Assembly: GCF_001941965.1 (NCBI RefSeq)
Contig: NZ_MKZO01000002.1
Coordinates: 1 to 64,000, forward strand
Origin: Pseudomonas putida
Lineage (GTDB): Bacteria; Pseudomonadota; Gammaproteobacteria; Pseudomonadales; Pseudomonadaceae
Length of the DNA stretch: 64,000 bases
Reading direction: 5' to 3'
Part shown: positions 1-9,053 of the stretch, piece after piece
How the letters are laid out: each line of letters starts with the position of its first letter
How positions within the stretch are numbered: position 1 is the stretch's first letter
Notes under the pieces: generated by a model
What the model saw: the letters and a program-made list of their open reading frames with translations, nothing else
What the model was told of the DNA's origin: nothing
The model's database searches: none
Position numbers and translations under genes: made by a program

Positions 1-133
1 GAATCCCCCAACCCCCACCCACACAGCACTTTTGGAACGATGGTGCGGAAATTGCTATCACTGTGATGTCGGGCCGCGACCGGTAACGGTGCACGGCCAT
101 ACCTCATATCCGCCGCTTCACAAGGACTCCACG

Positions 134-916
134 ATGAAAAAAGCATGGCTGACGCTTTCCGCTGTTGCTCTGTGTCTGGCTGCCGGCAGTACCTTCGCCA
201 AGGAATACAAAGAGCTGCGCTTCGGCGTCGATCCTTCCTATGCACCCTTCGAGTCCAAGGCCGCCGATGGTAGCCTGGTGGGCTTCGATATCGACCTGGG
301 CAACGCGATCTGCAAGGAACTCAAGGTCACCTGCAAATGGGTCGAGAGCGATTTCGACGGCATGATCCCGGGCCTGAAGGCCAACAAGTTCGACGGTGTG
401 ATCTCGTCGATGACCGTCACTCCGGCCCGGCAGAAGGCCATCGACTTCTCCGAAGAGCTGTTCAGCGGCCCGACCTCGCTGGTCTACAAGAAAGGTTCCG
501 GCCTGAGCGCCGACCCCGCCTCGCTCAAGGGCAAGAGCGTCGGCTACGAGCAAGGCACCATCCAGGAGGCCTACGCCAAGGCCGTGCTGGACAAGGCCGG
601 GGTCAAGACCGTGGCCTACCAGAACCAGGACCAGGTCTACGCCGACCTGCTGTCGGGCCGCCTCGATGCCTCGATCCAGGACATGCTGCAAGCCGAACTG
701 GGCTTCCTCAAGTCCGAAAAAGGCGCCGGCTATGAGGTGAGCGAGCCGGTGGACAGCGAACTGCTGCCTTCCAAGACCGCCATCGGCATCCGCAAAGGTA
801 ACACCGAGCTGAAGGAACTCCTGAACAAAGGTATCAAAGCGTTACACGACGACGGCACCTACGCCGAAATCCAGAAGAAACACTTCGGTGAGCTGAACCT
901 CTACAGCGGTAAATAA
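134..916 (+). CDS. Polar amino acid ABC transporter, periplasmic binding protein (HisJ/ArgT/AotJ-like)
   Basis: Binds a basic or other polar amino acid in the periplasm and delivers it to the membrane permeases encoded just downstream. The 260-aa product begins with a typical signal peptide (residues 1-22, cleavage after STFA) and then shows the family-3 binding-protein signature GFDIDLGNAICKEL near residue 50. Length is usual for the HisJ/LAO family. The frame is open further upstream, but the ATG at 134 is chosen because it gives an intact signal peptide. It heads an operon-like run (binding protein, two permeases, AstE-like enzyme, ATPase) in the same order as aotJQMOP of P. aeruginosa. 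A hairpin terminator follows directly. The exact substrate (Arg/Orn/Lys/His) is inferred from the family only. Confidence 0.9.
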   Translation: MKKAWLTLSAVALCLAAGSTFAKEYKELRFGVDPSYAPFESKAADGSLVGFDIDLGNAICKELKVTCKWVESDFDGMIPGLKANKFDGVISSMTVTPARQKAIDFSEELFSGPTSLVYKKGSGLSADPASLKGKSVGYEQGTIQEAYAKAVLDKAGVKTVAYQNQDQVYADLLSGRLDASIQDMLQAELGFLKSEKGAGYEVSEPVDSELLPSKTAIGIRKGNTELKELLNKGIKALHDDGTYAEIQKKHFGELNLYSGK

Positions 917-928
917 CCGTTGAAACAG

Positions 929-957
929 TGCCCGCCTCACAAGGGCGGGCATTTTTA
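929..957 (+). terminator. Rho-independent terminator/attenuator after the binding-protein gene
   Basis: GCCCGCC / GGCGGGC stem with a short loop followed by ATTTTTATTT lies 13 bp after the binding-protein stop and 24 bp before the permease start. Partial termination here would give more binding protein than permease, a common arrangement in such operons. Confidence 0.75.
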
Positions 958-980
958 TTTCTGCCTCGGGGTTCGCCTCC

Positions 981-1709
981 ATGCTCGACCAATTCCTCGC
1001 CCTGCTCGGGCTTTCCGCTTTCAGCCTGCGGGGCTTCGGCCCGCTGCTCTGGCAAGGCACCCTGATGACCGTGCAACTGGCGTTCATGTCCCTGCTGGTG
1101 GCGGTCGCCATCGGCCTGGTCGGCGCCAGCGCCAAGCTTTCGCCGATCCGCATGCTGCGCCTGCCGGCCCAGCTCTACACCACGCTGATCCGCGGCGTGC
1201 CGGACCTGGTGCTGATGCTGCTGATCTTCTACAGCCTGCAAACCTGGCTCACCAGCCTCACCGACTACATGGAATGGGAATACATCGAGATCGACCCGTT
1301 CGCCGCCGGGGTCATCACCCTCGGTTTCATCTACGGCGCCTATTTCACCGAGACCTTCCGCGGCGCCATCCTTGCCGTCCCCCGGGGCCAGGTGGAAGCC
1401 GCCACGGCCTATGGCCTCAAGCGCATGCAGCGCTTTCGCTTCGTGGTCTTCCCGCAGATGATGCGCTTCGCCCTGCCGGGCATCGGCAACAACTGGATGG
1501 TCATGCTCAAGGCCACCGCGCTGGTCTCGATCATCGGCCTCGCCGACCTGGTCAAGGCCGCCCAGGACGCTGGCAAGAGCAGCTACCAACTGTTCTTCTT
1601 CCTGGTGGTCGCGGCGCTGATCTACCTGGCCATCACCAGCACCTCGAACCTGGTCCTGCGCTGGCTGGAACGGCGCTATAACGTCGGCACCCGGGAGGCG
1701 CTGCGATGA
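981..1709 (+). CDS. Polar amino acid ABC transporter permease (HisQ-like)
   Basis: Inner-membrane permease subunit, 242 aa, with several hydrophobic helices and the cytoplasmic coupling motif EAATAYGLKRMQRF at about residues 139-152 (EAA...G motif of importer permeases). It starts with ATG at 981 after the intercistronic terminator. Its stop overlaps the start of the second permease by four bases, which suggests translational coupling. With the second permease it should form the HisQM-type heterodimer. Confidence 0.92.
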   Translation: MLDQFLALLGLSAFSLRGFGPLLWQGTLMTVQLAFMSLLVAVAIGLVGASAKLSPIRMLRLPAQLYTTLIRGVPDLVLMLLIFYSLQTWLTSLTDYMEWEYIEIDPFAAGVITLGFIYGAYFTETFRGAILAVPRGQVEAATAYGLKRMQRFRFVVFPQMMRFALPGIGNNWMVMLKATALVSIIGLADLVKAAQDAGKSSYQLFFFLVVAALIYLAITSTSNLVLRWLERRYNVGTREALR

Positions 1710-2416
1710 TCGAACTGCTCCAGGAATACTGGCGGGCCTTCCTCTACACCGACGGCACGCATATCACCGGGCTGGCGATGACGATGTGGCTGCTTAGCGC
1801 CTCGCTGCTGATCGGCTTCCTCGTTTCCATCCCGCTGTCCATCGCCCGGGTCTCGCGCAAGCTCTGGGTGCGCTGGCCGGTGCAGTTCTACACCTACCTG
1901 TTCCGCGGCACGCCGCTGTATATCCAGTTGCTGATCTGCTACACCGGGATCTACAGCATCGCCGCAGTGCGCGAGCAACCGCTGCTGGATGCGTTCTTCC
2001 GCGATGCGATGAACTGCACCATCCTCGCCTTCGCCCTGAACACCTGCGCCTACACCACGGAGATCTTCGCCGGGGCGATCCGCAGCATGCACCACGGTGA
2101 AATCGAGGCGGCCCGCGCCTATGGCCTGCACGGCTGGAAACTCTATGCTTACATCATCATGCCGTCGGCGCTGCGCCGCTCGCTGCCGTTCTACAGCAAC
2201 GAGGTGATCCTGATGCTGCACTCGACAACGGTGGCCTTTACCGCCACGGTGCCGGATATCCTCAAGGTCGCCCGGGACGCCAACTCGGCGACCTTCATGA
2301 CCTTCCAGTCGTTCGGCATCGCGGCGCTGATCTACCTGTGCATCACCTTTACCCTGGTCGGCCTGTTCCGCCTCGCCGAACGGCGCTGGCTGGCCTTCCT
2401 CGGCCCCGCTCACTAG
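1706..2416 (+). CDS. Polar amino acid ABC transporter permease (HisM-like)
   Basis: Second permease subunit, 236 aa, hydrophobic throughout, with the coupling motif EAARAYGLHGWKLYAY in the C-terminal half. The ATGA overlap with the preceding permease supports the start at 1706. The pair matches the HisQ/HisM or AotQ/AotM arrangement. The downstream gene begins 12 bp after the stop, so co-transcription is very likely. Confidence 0.92.
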   Translation: MIELLQEYWRAFLYTDGTHITGLAMTMWLLSASLLIGFLVSIPLSIARVSRKLWVRWPVQFYTYLFRGTPLYIQLLICYTGIYSIAAVREQPLLDAFFRDAMNCTILAFALNTCAYTTEIFAGAIRSMHHGEIEAARAYGLHGWKLYAYIIMPSALRRSLPFYSNEVILMLHSTTVAFTATVPDILKVARDANSATFMTFQSFGIAALIYLCITFTLVGLFRLAERRWLAFLGPAH

Positions 2417-2428
2417 GACTGACTTGCA

Positions 2429-3544
2429 ATGCACCACAAGACCCATGACCTGCTGGCCCCGGTGCCCGGTATCGCCCGGCAGATCCACAGCTTCCACTTC
2501 GGCCCGCGGGCCGGCGGCAAGATCTATATCCAGGCCTCGCTGCATGCCGACGAACTGCCCGGCATGCTGGTGGCCTGGCACCTGAAACAGCGCCTGGCCG
2601 ACCTCGAAACCCGCGGCCTGCTGCGCAAGGAGATCGTCCTGGTGCCGGTGGCCAATCCGGTGGGCCTGGAGCAGGTGCTGATGGACGTGCCCCTGGGCCG
2701 CTACGAGCTGCAGAGCGGCGAGAACTTCAACCGCCGCTTCGTCGACCTCAGCGACCAGATCGGTGACCAGATCGAAGGCCACCTGCGCCAGGACCCGCAG
2801 CACAACCTGGCGCTGATCCGCGAGTACCTGCGCCGTGGCCTCGACGCCCACCCGGCCAATACCCCGCTGCAATCCCAGCGCCTGACCCTGCAACGCCTGG
2901 CCTGCGACGCCGACATGGTCCTCGACCTGCATTGCGACTTCGAGGCGGTCGAGCACCTCTACACCACGCCGGAAGCCTGGGCCCAGGTCGAACCGCTGTC
3001 ACGCTACCTCGGGGTGCAGGCCAGCCTGCTGGCCACCGACTCCGGCGGGCAGTCGTTCGACGAGTGCTTCACCCTGGTCTGGTGGCAGTTGCAACAGCGC
3101 TTCGGCAAGCAGTTCCCGATCCCCATGGGCAGCTTCTCGGTGACCGTCGAATTGCGCGGCCAGGGCGATGTCAGCCACCCGCTGGCCGAGGCCGACTGCG
3201 AGGCGATCATCCAGTACCTGACCCGCTTCGGCGCCATCGAAGGCGAGCCGGCGCCGCTGCCTCCGCTGCTCTACCCGGCCACGCCACTGGCCGCCGTGGA
3301 GCCGGTCGCCACGCCGATGGGCGGCCTGCTGGTGTTCCATGTCACTCCAGGCCAGTACCTGGAAGCCGGGCAACTGGTGGCCGAGGTGATCGACCCGCTC
3401 AACGACCGGGTCACCCCGGTGCGCAATGTCCAGGCCGGTTTGCTCTATGCCCGCTCACTGCGGCGCATGGCAACCGCCGGGATGGTCATCGCCCATGTCG
3501 CCGGCCGCGAGGCCTACCGTAGCGGCTACCTGCTGTCGCCTTGA
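2429..3544 (+). CDS. Succinylglutamate desuccinylase/aspartoacylase-family metalloenzyme (AotO-like)
   Basis: A 371-aa member of the zinc-dependent AstE/ASPA (M14-like) family. Visible zinc-ligand candidates are the HADE segment (SLHADELPG, about residues 36-44) and the later DLHCDFEA segment supplying a second His. Substrate is unknown. Enzymes of this family remove acyl or aminoacyl groups from amino acids. Its position inside the ABC operon, between permeases and ATPase, is the position of aotO in P. aeruginosa, where no transport role was assigned as far as I recall. It may process an imported acylated amino acid, but that is inference. Confidence 0.82.
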   Translation: MHHKTHDLLAPVPGIARQIHSFHFGPRAGGKIYIQASLHADELPGMLVAWHLKQRLADLETRGLLRKEIVLVPVANPVGLEQVLMDVPLGRYELQSGENFNRRFVDLSDQIGDQIEGHLRQDPQHNLALIREYLRRGLDAHPANTPLQSQRLTLQRLACDADMVLDLHCDFEAVEHLYTTPEAWAQVEPLSRYLGVQASLLATDSGGQSFDECFTLVWWQLQQRFGKQFPIPMGSFSVTVELRGQGDVSHPLAEADCEAIIQYLTRFGAIEGEPAPLPPLLYPATPLAAVEPVATPMGGLLVFHVTPGQYLEAGQLVAEVIDPLNDRVTPVRNVQAGLLYARSLRRMATAGMVIAHVAGREAYRSGYLLSP

Positions 3545-3554
3545 GGAATTGCGT

Positions 3555-4319
3555 GTGTACAAACTGACCATCGAAGACCTGCACAAGAGTTACGGCGAGC
3601 ACAAGGTGCTCAAGGGCGTGTCCCTGAAGGCGAAGACCGGCGACGTGATCAGCCTGATCGGCGCCAGCGGCTCGGGCAAGAGCACCTTCCTGCGCTGCAT
3701 CAACTTCCTCGAACAGCCCGACGACGGGCGCATGACCCTGGATGGCAAGGACATCCGCATGGTCCACGACCGCCACGGCATGCACGTGGCCGACGCCGAC
3801 GAGCTGCAACGCCTGCGCACGCGCCTGGCCATGGTGTTCCAGCACTTCAACCTGTGGAGCCACCTCAGCGTGCTGGAAAACATCTGCATGGCCCCGCGCC
3901 GGGTGCTGGGGATCAGCAAGCAGGAAGCCGAGGAACGGGCGCGGCGCTACCTGGACAAGGTCGGCCTGGCGCCACGAGTGGCCGAGCAGTACCCGGCCTT
4001 CCTCTCCGGCGGCCAGCAACAGCGGGTGGCCATCGCCCGGGCCCTGGCGATGGAGCCGGAAGTGCTGCTGTTCGACGAACCGACCTCGGCCCTCGACCCG
4101 GAACTGGTGGGCGAAGTGCTGAAGGTGATCCAGGGCCTGGCCGAGGAAGGCCGGACCATGATCATGGTCACCCACGAAATGGCCTTTGCCCGCCAGGTGT
4201 CGAGCCAGGTGATGTTCCTGCACCAGGGGCTGGTGGAGGAGCAAGGTACGCCGGCAGACGTGCTCGGCCAGCCAAAAAGCGAACGCCTGCAACAATTCCT
4301 GCGCGGCAATCTGAAATAA
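3555..4319 (+). CDS. Polar amino acid ABC transporter ATP-binding protein (HisP/AotP-like)
   Basis: Cytoplasmic ATPase that powers the importer. Walker A GASGSGKST lies at residues 36-44, the ABC signature LSGGQQQR and Walker [13 protein letters not shown] follow, and the switch His is in MVTHEMAFA. The frame is open upstream inside the preceding gene. The GTG at 3555 is chosen because it gives a 254-aa protein of normal HisP length, begins with YKLTIEDLHK, and follows a GAGG ribosome-binding site that overlaps the upstream stop. It ends the ABC operon. Confidence 0.93.
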   Translation: MYKLTIEDLHKSYGEHKVLKGVSLKAKTGDVISLIGASGSGKSTFLRCINFLEQPDDGRMTLDGKDIRMVHDRHGMHVADADELQRLRTRLAMVFQHFNLWSHLSVLENICMAPRRVLGISKQEAEERARRYLDKVGLAPRVAEQYPAFLSGGQQQRVAIARALAMEPEVLLFDEPTSALDPELVGEVLKVIQGLAEEGRTMIMVTHEMAFARQVSSQVMFLHQGLVEEQGTPADVLGQPKSERLQQFLRGNLK

Positions 4320-4373
4320 AACCAACCCGGGCGGCCGGCGGTCTGTAGAGACACAGCCCTTGCCGAGCCGCCC

Positions 4374-6839
4374 ATGCCCGCCTCTCCCAACCTTGCCGAT
4401 GCCTGGTTCGCCACCCGTGGCTGGACACCGTTCGCCTTCCAGCGTCAGGTCTGGGCGGCGGTCGGGCGTGGCGAGTCCGGCCTGCTCCACGCCAGCACCG
4501 GGGCGGGCAAGACCTATGCGGTGTGGCTCGCCGCCCTGCGCGCCTTCGCCAGCCAGGGCGCGCAGCCTGCGCCCTTGCAGGTGCTGTGGATCACGCCCAT
4601 GCGTGCCCTCGCGGCCGATACCGCCCGGGCCCTGCAAGCACCGCTGGAGGATCTCGAACTGCCCTGGACCGTCGGCGTGCGCAGCGGCGACACCTCCAGC
4701 GCCGAACGCGCCCGCCAGGCCCGGCGCCTGCCTTCGACCCTGATCACCACTCCGGAAAGCCTGACCCTGCTGCTGACCCGCGCTTCGGCGCACAACGACT
4801 TCGCCAGCCTGCGCATAGTGGTGGTCGACGAATGGCACGAGCTGCTCGGCAACAAGCGCGGCGTGCAGTTGCAATTGGCCCTGGCGCGCTTGCGCCGGTG
4901 GAATCCCGGGCTGGTGGTCTGGGGGCTGTCGGCGACCCTGGGCAATCTCACTCATGCCCTGGAGGTGCTGCTGCCCGAGGGCGGCCGGCTGATCGAAGGC
5001 AAACAGGACAAGAAGCTGCTGGTGGATTGCCTGCTGCCCAGGGCCATCGAGCGCTTCCCCTGGGCTGGACACATGGGCCTGAGCCAGTTGGAGCAGGTCG
5101 CCGGCGAGATCGATGCCTGTCACAGCTGCCTGGTCTTCACCAATACCCGGGCCCAGGCCGAGCGCTGGTACCAGGGCTTGCTGGAAGTACGACCGGAGTG
5201 GGCCGGATTGATCGCCCTGCACCATGCGTCGCTGGCTCGCAGTACCCGGGACTGGGTCGAGCGCAGTCTCAAGGACGGCGGGCTGAAGGCCGTGGTCTGT
5301 ACGTCCAGCCTCGATCTCGGGGTGGATTTCCTGCCGGTGGAGCGGGTGCTGCAGATCGGCTCGGCCAAGGGCGTGGCGCGCCTGATGCAGCGGGCCGGAC
5401 GCTCCGGACACGCGCCAGGGCGGGCCTCGCGGATCACCCTGGTGCCGACCCATAGCCTGGAGCTGGTGGAAGCGGCGGCAGCGCGTCAGGCCCTGGCAGC
5501 CGGGCAGATCGAGGCAAGGCAGTCGCCCCGGCTGTGCCTGGATGTGCTGGTCCAGCATCTGGTCAGCATGGCGTTGGGGGCGGGCTTTCGACCCGAAGAA
5601 CTGCTGGCGGAAGTCCGCAGCACCTGGGCGTTTCGTGATCTGCGCGACAGCCAGTGGCAATGGGCGCTGGATTTCGTCCGGCATGGTGGCAGCTCGCTGA
5701 CCGCCTACCCCGATTACCAGCGGGTCGAGCCGGGCGAGGATGGCGTCTGGCGGGTGGTCAGCGAACGTCTGGCCCGCCGCCACCGCATGGGCATCGGCAC
5801 CATCGTCAGCGATGCCAGCATCCAGTTGAAGTTCTGGAGCAAGGGCGGTGGTGGCGCCAACCTCGGCAGCGTCGAGGAGGCCTTTATCGCCCGGCTGCGT
5901 CCGGACGATGCTTTCGTTTTCGCCGGCCGGGTGCTGGAACTGGTGCGGGTGGAGAACATGACCGCCTATGTGCGCCGCAGCACCTCGCGCAAGGCCGCGC
6001 TGGCGCGCTGGAATGGCGGGCGCATGCCGCTTTCCAGCGAGCTGGCGGACGCCCTGGTGGCGCAACTGGATGCCGCGGCCCACGGGCGCTTCGACGGCCC
6101 GGAAATGCGCGCCGTGCGGCCACTGCTGGACGTGCAGGCCGAGTGGTCGGCGTTGCCCACCCAAGCCAGCCTGCTGGCCGAGACCTGGCATTCGCGCCAG
6201 GGCTGGCATCTGTTTCTCTATCCGTTCGCCGGGCGCATGGCCAACCTCGGCCTGGCCAGCCTGATCGCCTGGCGGGCCAGCCGGGTGCGGCCGCTGAGCG
6301 CATCCATTGCGGTCAACGACTACGGTTTCGAATTGCTGACACCCACGGCGGTGGACTGGGCTGCCCTGCTGCCGGAAGCGCTGAGCCCGGACAACCTTCT
6401 GGAGGACGTGCTCGCCAGCCTCAACGCCGGGGAAATGGCCCAACGGCGCTTTCGCGAGATCGCGCAGATTTCCGGGCTGGTGTTTGGCGGCTATCCGGCG
6501 GCACAAAAAAGTACCCGACAGATCCAGGCCTCCAGCGGATTGTTCTTCGAGGTATTCCGTCGCCATGACGCGGACAATCTGCTGCTGGGCCAGGCCCGGG
6601 ACGAGGTGCTGCGCGAGGAACTGGAGATCGAGCGCCTGCAGCGCCAGTTGCTGAAGATGAATGCGCTGCGCCTCGACCTGCACGACCTGCGCCGCCCGGG
6701 CCCGCTGGCGTTCGCCCTGGTGGTCGAGGGCATGCGCGAGACCCTGAGCACGGAAAAGCTGGCGGACCGCATCGCGCGGATGGTCGCCGATCTGGAACAG
6801 GTTGCCGACGGGAGGCCGCGCCGTGCCCGCTCACGTTGA
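4374..6839 (+). CDS. Ligase-associated DNA damage response DEXH-box helicase (Lhr-core type)
   Basis: An 821-aa superfamily 2 helicase related to the Lhr core. Walker A is STGAGKTY (about residues 40-47), the DEXH box is DEWH, and the helicase C domain carries QRAGRSGH. The family normally sits in a four-gene set with an ATP-dependent DNA ligase, an exonuclease and the phosphoesterase PdeM, thought to act in DNA repair. Only PdeM is adjacent here, overlapping its 3' end by 17 bases; the upstream neighbour is the ABC importer. Function in this strain is inferred from family membership. Confidence 0.88.
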   Translation: MPASPNLADAWFATRGWTPFAFQRQVWAAVGRGESGLLHASTGAGKTYAVWLAALRAFASQGAQPAPLQVLWITPMRALAADTARALQAPLEDLELPWTVGVRSGDTSSAERARQARRLPSTLITTPESLTLLLTRASAHNDFASLRIVVVDEWHELLGNKRGVQLQLALARLRRWNPGLVVWGLSATLGNLTHALEVLLPEGGRLIEGKQDKKLLVDCLLPRAIERFPWAGHMGLSQLEQVAGEIDACHSCLVFTNTRAQAERWYQGLLEVRPEWAGLIALHHASLARSTRDWVERSLKDGGLKAVVCTSSLDLGVDFLPVERVLQIGSAKGVARLMQRAGRSGHAPGRASRITLVPTHSLELVEAAAARQALAAGQIEARQSPRLCLDVLVQHLVSMALGAGFRPEELLAEVRSTWAFRDLRDSQWQWALDFVRHGGSSLTAYPDYQRVEPGEDGVWRVVSERLARRHRMGIGTIVSDASIQLKFWSKGGGGANLGSVEEAFIARLRPDDAFVFAGRVLELVRVENMTAYVRRSTSRKAALARWNGGRMPLSSELADALVAQLDAAAHGRFDGPEMRAVRPLLDVQAEWSALPTQASLLAETWHSRQGWHLFLYPFAGRMANLGLASLIAWRASRVRPLSASIAVNDYGFELLTPTAVDWAALLPEALSPDNLLEDVLASLNAGEMAQRRFREIAQISGLVFGGYPAAQKSTRQIQASSGLFFEVFRRHDADNLLLGQARDEVLREELEIERLQRQLLKMNALRLDLHDLRRPGPLAFALVVEGMRETLSTEKLADRIARMVADLEQVADGRPRRARSR

Positions 6840-7482
6840 GATCGAACTCTGCGGGGAACGCCTGTGGCTGCTGGCGGACCGCGCCCTGTACTGGCCCGCG
6901 CGCAAGGCGTTGCTGGTGGCGGACGTGCATATCGGCAAGGCGGCCAGCTATCGCGCGCTCCACCAGCCGGTGCCGCGCGGCACCACGGCCGCGACCCTGG
7001 AGCGGCTGGACAGCCTGCTGGGGGCTTATCCGTGCGAACAGATGATCGTCCTGGGAGATTTCATTCACGCCCGTTCAGGGCGCGCACCGGCGACCCTGGC
7101 CTTGCTCACGGCCTGGCGCGAACGTCATGCGGGGGTGCATTTCCGCCTGATTCGCGGCAATCACGACCGCCATGCGGGTGATCCTCCGGCGCAACTGGGT
7201 ATCGAGGTGCTCGACGAGCCCTGGGTCATGGACCCCTTCGCCCTGCAGCACGAGCCCCAGGTGCATCCGTCACGGCCGGTGCTGGCCGGGCATGTACACC
7301 CGGTCTGCGTGCTGCGCGGGCGGGCGCGGCAACGGCTACGCCTGCCGTGCTTCGTGATCGACGAGCAGGTCAGCCTGCTGCCGGCCTTCGGCGAGTTTAC
7401 CGGGGGCTGGGAGGTGAAGCCTGATGCGCCAGCGCGCCTGTACCTGGCGGGCGACGGCCAGGTCTGGCCGCTGGCGCCCTGA
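6823..7482 (+). CDS. pdeM: Ligase-associated DNA damage response metallophosphoesterase PdeM
   Basis: Calcineurin-like metallophosphoesterase of 219 aa. All binuclear-metal motifs are present in order: [20 protein letters not shown] and AGHVHPV. The start is taken as the GTG at 6823, which follows GGGAGG at a suitable distance and gives the usual N-terminus; an upstream ATG at 6802 is in frame. It overlaps the helicase gene, so the two are probably translated together as a nucleic-acid repair pair. Confidence 0.87.
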   Translation: MPAHVEIELCGERLWLLADRALYWPARKALLVADVHIGKAASYRALHQPVPRGTTAATLERLDSLLGAYPCEQMIVLGDFIHARSGRAPATLALLTAWRERHAGVHFRLIRGNHDRHAGDPPAQLGIEVLDEPWVMDPFALQHEPQVHPSRPVLAGHVHPVCVLRGRARQRLRLPCFVIDEQVSLLPAFGEFTGGWEVKPDAPARLYLAGDGQVWPLAP

Positions 7483-7484
7483 AT

Positions 7485-7709
7485 TCAGGCTACCGGAGCA
7501 GGTGGTGGTTCATCGGGAAGGGTGGGTTCACCGGGCTCCATCGGCGGGTTTTCACCCGGCTGAGGCGGTTGCGGAGTGTCCGGATCCGGCTGCCCGGGTA
7601 CACCACCGGCATGCAGCGGAGGATGGGCCAGCAACGACCACGCCAGCAGCCCGATCTGGTTGGGCTGCAGGATGGCAAGCTTGGCGCTGATGGTGGGGTC
7701 CAGTTTCAT
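7485..7709 (-). CDS. Small protein with Pro-rich C-terminus, unknown function
   Basis: A 74-aa open frame convergent with pdeM; the two stop codons are two bases apart. The N-terminal half (MKLDPTISAKLAILQPNQIG...) is mildly hydrophobic and the last 40 residues are almost all Pro, Gly, Glu, Asp and Ala, suggesting an extended tail. The ATG at 7709 is preferred over an in-frame start at 7751 because CAGGAGCAG lies just upstream of it. I recognise no domain. It lies downstream of dcd on the same strand and may be expressed from a transcript of its own or by read-through from dcd. Confidence 0.6.
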   Translation of the reverse strand: MKLDPTISAKLAILQPNQIGLLAWSLLAHPPLHAGGVPGQPDPDTPQPPQPGENPPMEPGEPTLPDEPPPAPVA

Positions 7710-7781
7710 CGGCTGCTCCTGACGAGAGGTTTCAATCTCTTGGAGTGCCAAACGCCGGGGGAATTCCCCCGGCTCGTCGGA

Positions 7782-8348
7782 TCAGGTGCGCGGCAGGGTG
7801 ACGCCGCGCTGGCCCTGGTACTTGCCGCCACGATCCTTGTAGGACACTTCGCATTCTTCATCGGATTCGAGGAAGAGCATCTGTGCCACGCCTTCATTGG
7901 CGTAGATCTTCGCCGGCAGCGTGGTGGTGTTGGAGAACTCCAGGGTCACGTGGCCTTCCCACTCCGGTTCCAGCGGGGTGACGTTGACGATGATGCCGCA
8001 GCGCGCGTAGGTGCTCTTGCCCAGGCAGATGGTCAGGACGTTGCGCGGAATGCGGAAGTACTCGACGGTACGGGCCAGGGCGAAGGAGTTCGGCGGGATG
8101 ATGCACACGTCGCTCTTGACGTCGACGAAGCTGCCGGCATCGAAGTTCTTGGGATCGACGGTGGCCGAATTGATGTTGGTGAACACCTTGAATTCGTCGG
8201 CGCAGCGCACGTCGTAGCCATAGCTGGAGACACCGAAGGAGATCAGCTTGTCATTGCCGTCGTTGCGCACCTGGCGCTCGACGAACGGTTCGATCATGCC
8301 GTGTTCCTGCGCCATGCGGCGAATCCACTTGTCCGATTTGATGCTCAT
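7782..8348 (-). CDS. dcd: dCTP deaminase
   Basis: Converts dCTP to dUTP plus ammonia, feeding dTTP synthesis through dUTPase and thymidylate synthase. The 188-aa length and the beginning [20 protein letters not shown] are standard for proteobacterial Dcd. The substrate-binding [10 protein letters not shown] segment, the catalytic LEPEWEGH region and the conserved C-terminal GKYQGQRG are present. It is transcribed away from the cold-shock gene. Confidence 0.96.
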   Translation of the reverse strand: MSIKSDKWIRRMAQEHGMIEPFVERQVRNDGNDKLISFGVSSYGYDVRCADEFKVFTNINSATVDPKNFDAGSFVDVKSDVCIIPPNSFALARTVEYFRIPRNVLTICLGKSTYARCGIIVNVTPLEPEWEGHVTLEFSNTTTLPAKIYANEGVAQMLFLESDEECEVSYKDRGGKYQGQRGVTLPRT

Positions 8349-8685
8349 GGCGGGGTATCCTGAAATAGCGGGGTGAAAAAGGTGACGCGCATCTTACCGG
8401 GACGAGCGCCCGCTTCAAAGATTTAGCCTGCATCCATTTGCCGGACGGAGCCCTGCAGGCCACGAACGGCGCCGTCAGTCATGATTTGTGCAAAAGCCCC
8501 ACGAGACCATTGGCACGTTGGGGAAAAAGGGTTAAGGTGCCGCCACTGTGCTGCACGTTGTCACTGAGAATCTCTACTTGATGCAAGATTTCGATCGCCC
8601 ATCCATGAATTTTCTGTCTTTTTGCACTCAGTCCCGGCCAGGGCGTTTCCTGAGCCGTTAACTACTTTGTCCAAGGAGACAGACC
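8349..8685. other. Divergent intergenic region between dcd and the cold-shock gene
   Basis: A 337-bp non-coding stretch carrying the dcd promoter region on one side and the 5' leader of the cold-shock mRNA on the other. The last 100 bp are less GC-rich and pyrimidine-rich, ending in AAGGAGA just before the cold-shock ATG. No additional gene is evident. Confidence 0.5.
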
Positions 8686-8895
8686 ATGTCCAATCGCCAA
8701 ACCGGTACCGTTAAGTGGTTCAACGATGAGAAAGGCTTCGGCTTCATCACCCCACAATCCGGTGACGACCTGTTCGTACACTTCAAAGCCATCAAGGCTG
8801 ACGGCTTCAAGAGCCTGAAAGAAGGCCAACAGGTTTCTTTCATCGCTACCCGCGGTCAGAAAGGCATGCAAGCTGAAGAAGTCGAAGTTATCTAA
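8686..8895 (+). CDS. Cold-shock domain protein (CspA family)
   Basis: A 69-aa single cold-shock domain that binds single-stranded RNA/DNA and melts mRNA structure. The RNP-1 motif KGFGFI (residues 16-21) and the RNP-2 motif LFVHF are intact. An excellent AAGGAGACAG ribosome-binding site precedes the ATG and a strong terminator follows, so it is a monocistronic unit with a long leader, as in many csp genes. Which Csp paralogue it is cannot be told from this window. Confidence 0.95.
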   Translation: MSNRQTGTVKWFNDEKGFGFITPQSGDDLFVHFKAIKADGFKSLKEGQQVSFIATRGQKGMQAEEVEVI

Positions 8896-8923
8896 CTTCT
8901 GCTGATTCGCTTACATAGCGTTC

Positions 8924-8954
8924 AAAAAAACCCGCCTCACGGCGGGTTTTTTTA
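8924..8954 (+). terminator. Rho-independent terminator of the cold-shock gene
   Basis: AAACCCGCC / GGCGGGTTT stem with a TCAC loop, flanked by an A-run and a T-run. Confidence 0.9.
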
Positions 8955-8980
8955 TGCCTGGGTTTTGTGGTGTGGCTACT

Positions 8981-9050
8981 GGCCCCATCGCTGGCAAGCC
9001 AGCTCCCACAGGGATCGCGTGCACCGCTGAACCTGTGGGAGGCCAGTACA
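8981..9050. repeat. REP element pair, second arm truncated
   Basis: The first arm reads CATCGCTGGCAAGCCAGCTC and continues through CCACAGGG (8986-9013). The second arm is in inverse orientation but keeps only CCTGTGGGAGGCCAG (9032-9046). It sits between the convergent ends of the csp and apbC genes. Confidence 0.85.
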
Positions 9051-9053
9051 GGC

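Noticed and set aside
8981..9050. CRISPR-like array
   Set aside because: Repeats come as single inverted pairs scattered over the window, without regularly spaced direct repeats or cas genes.
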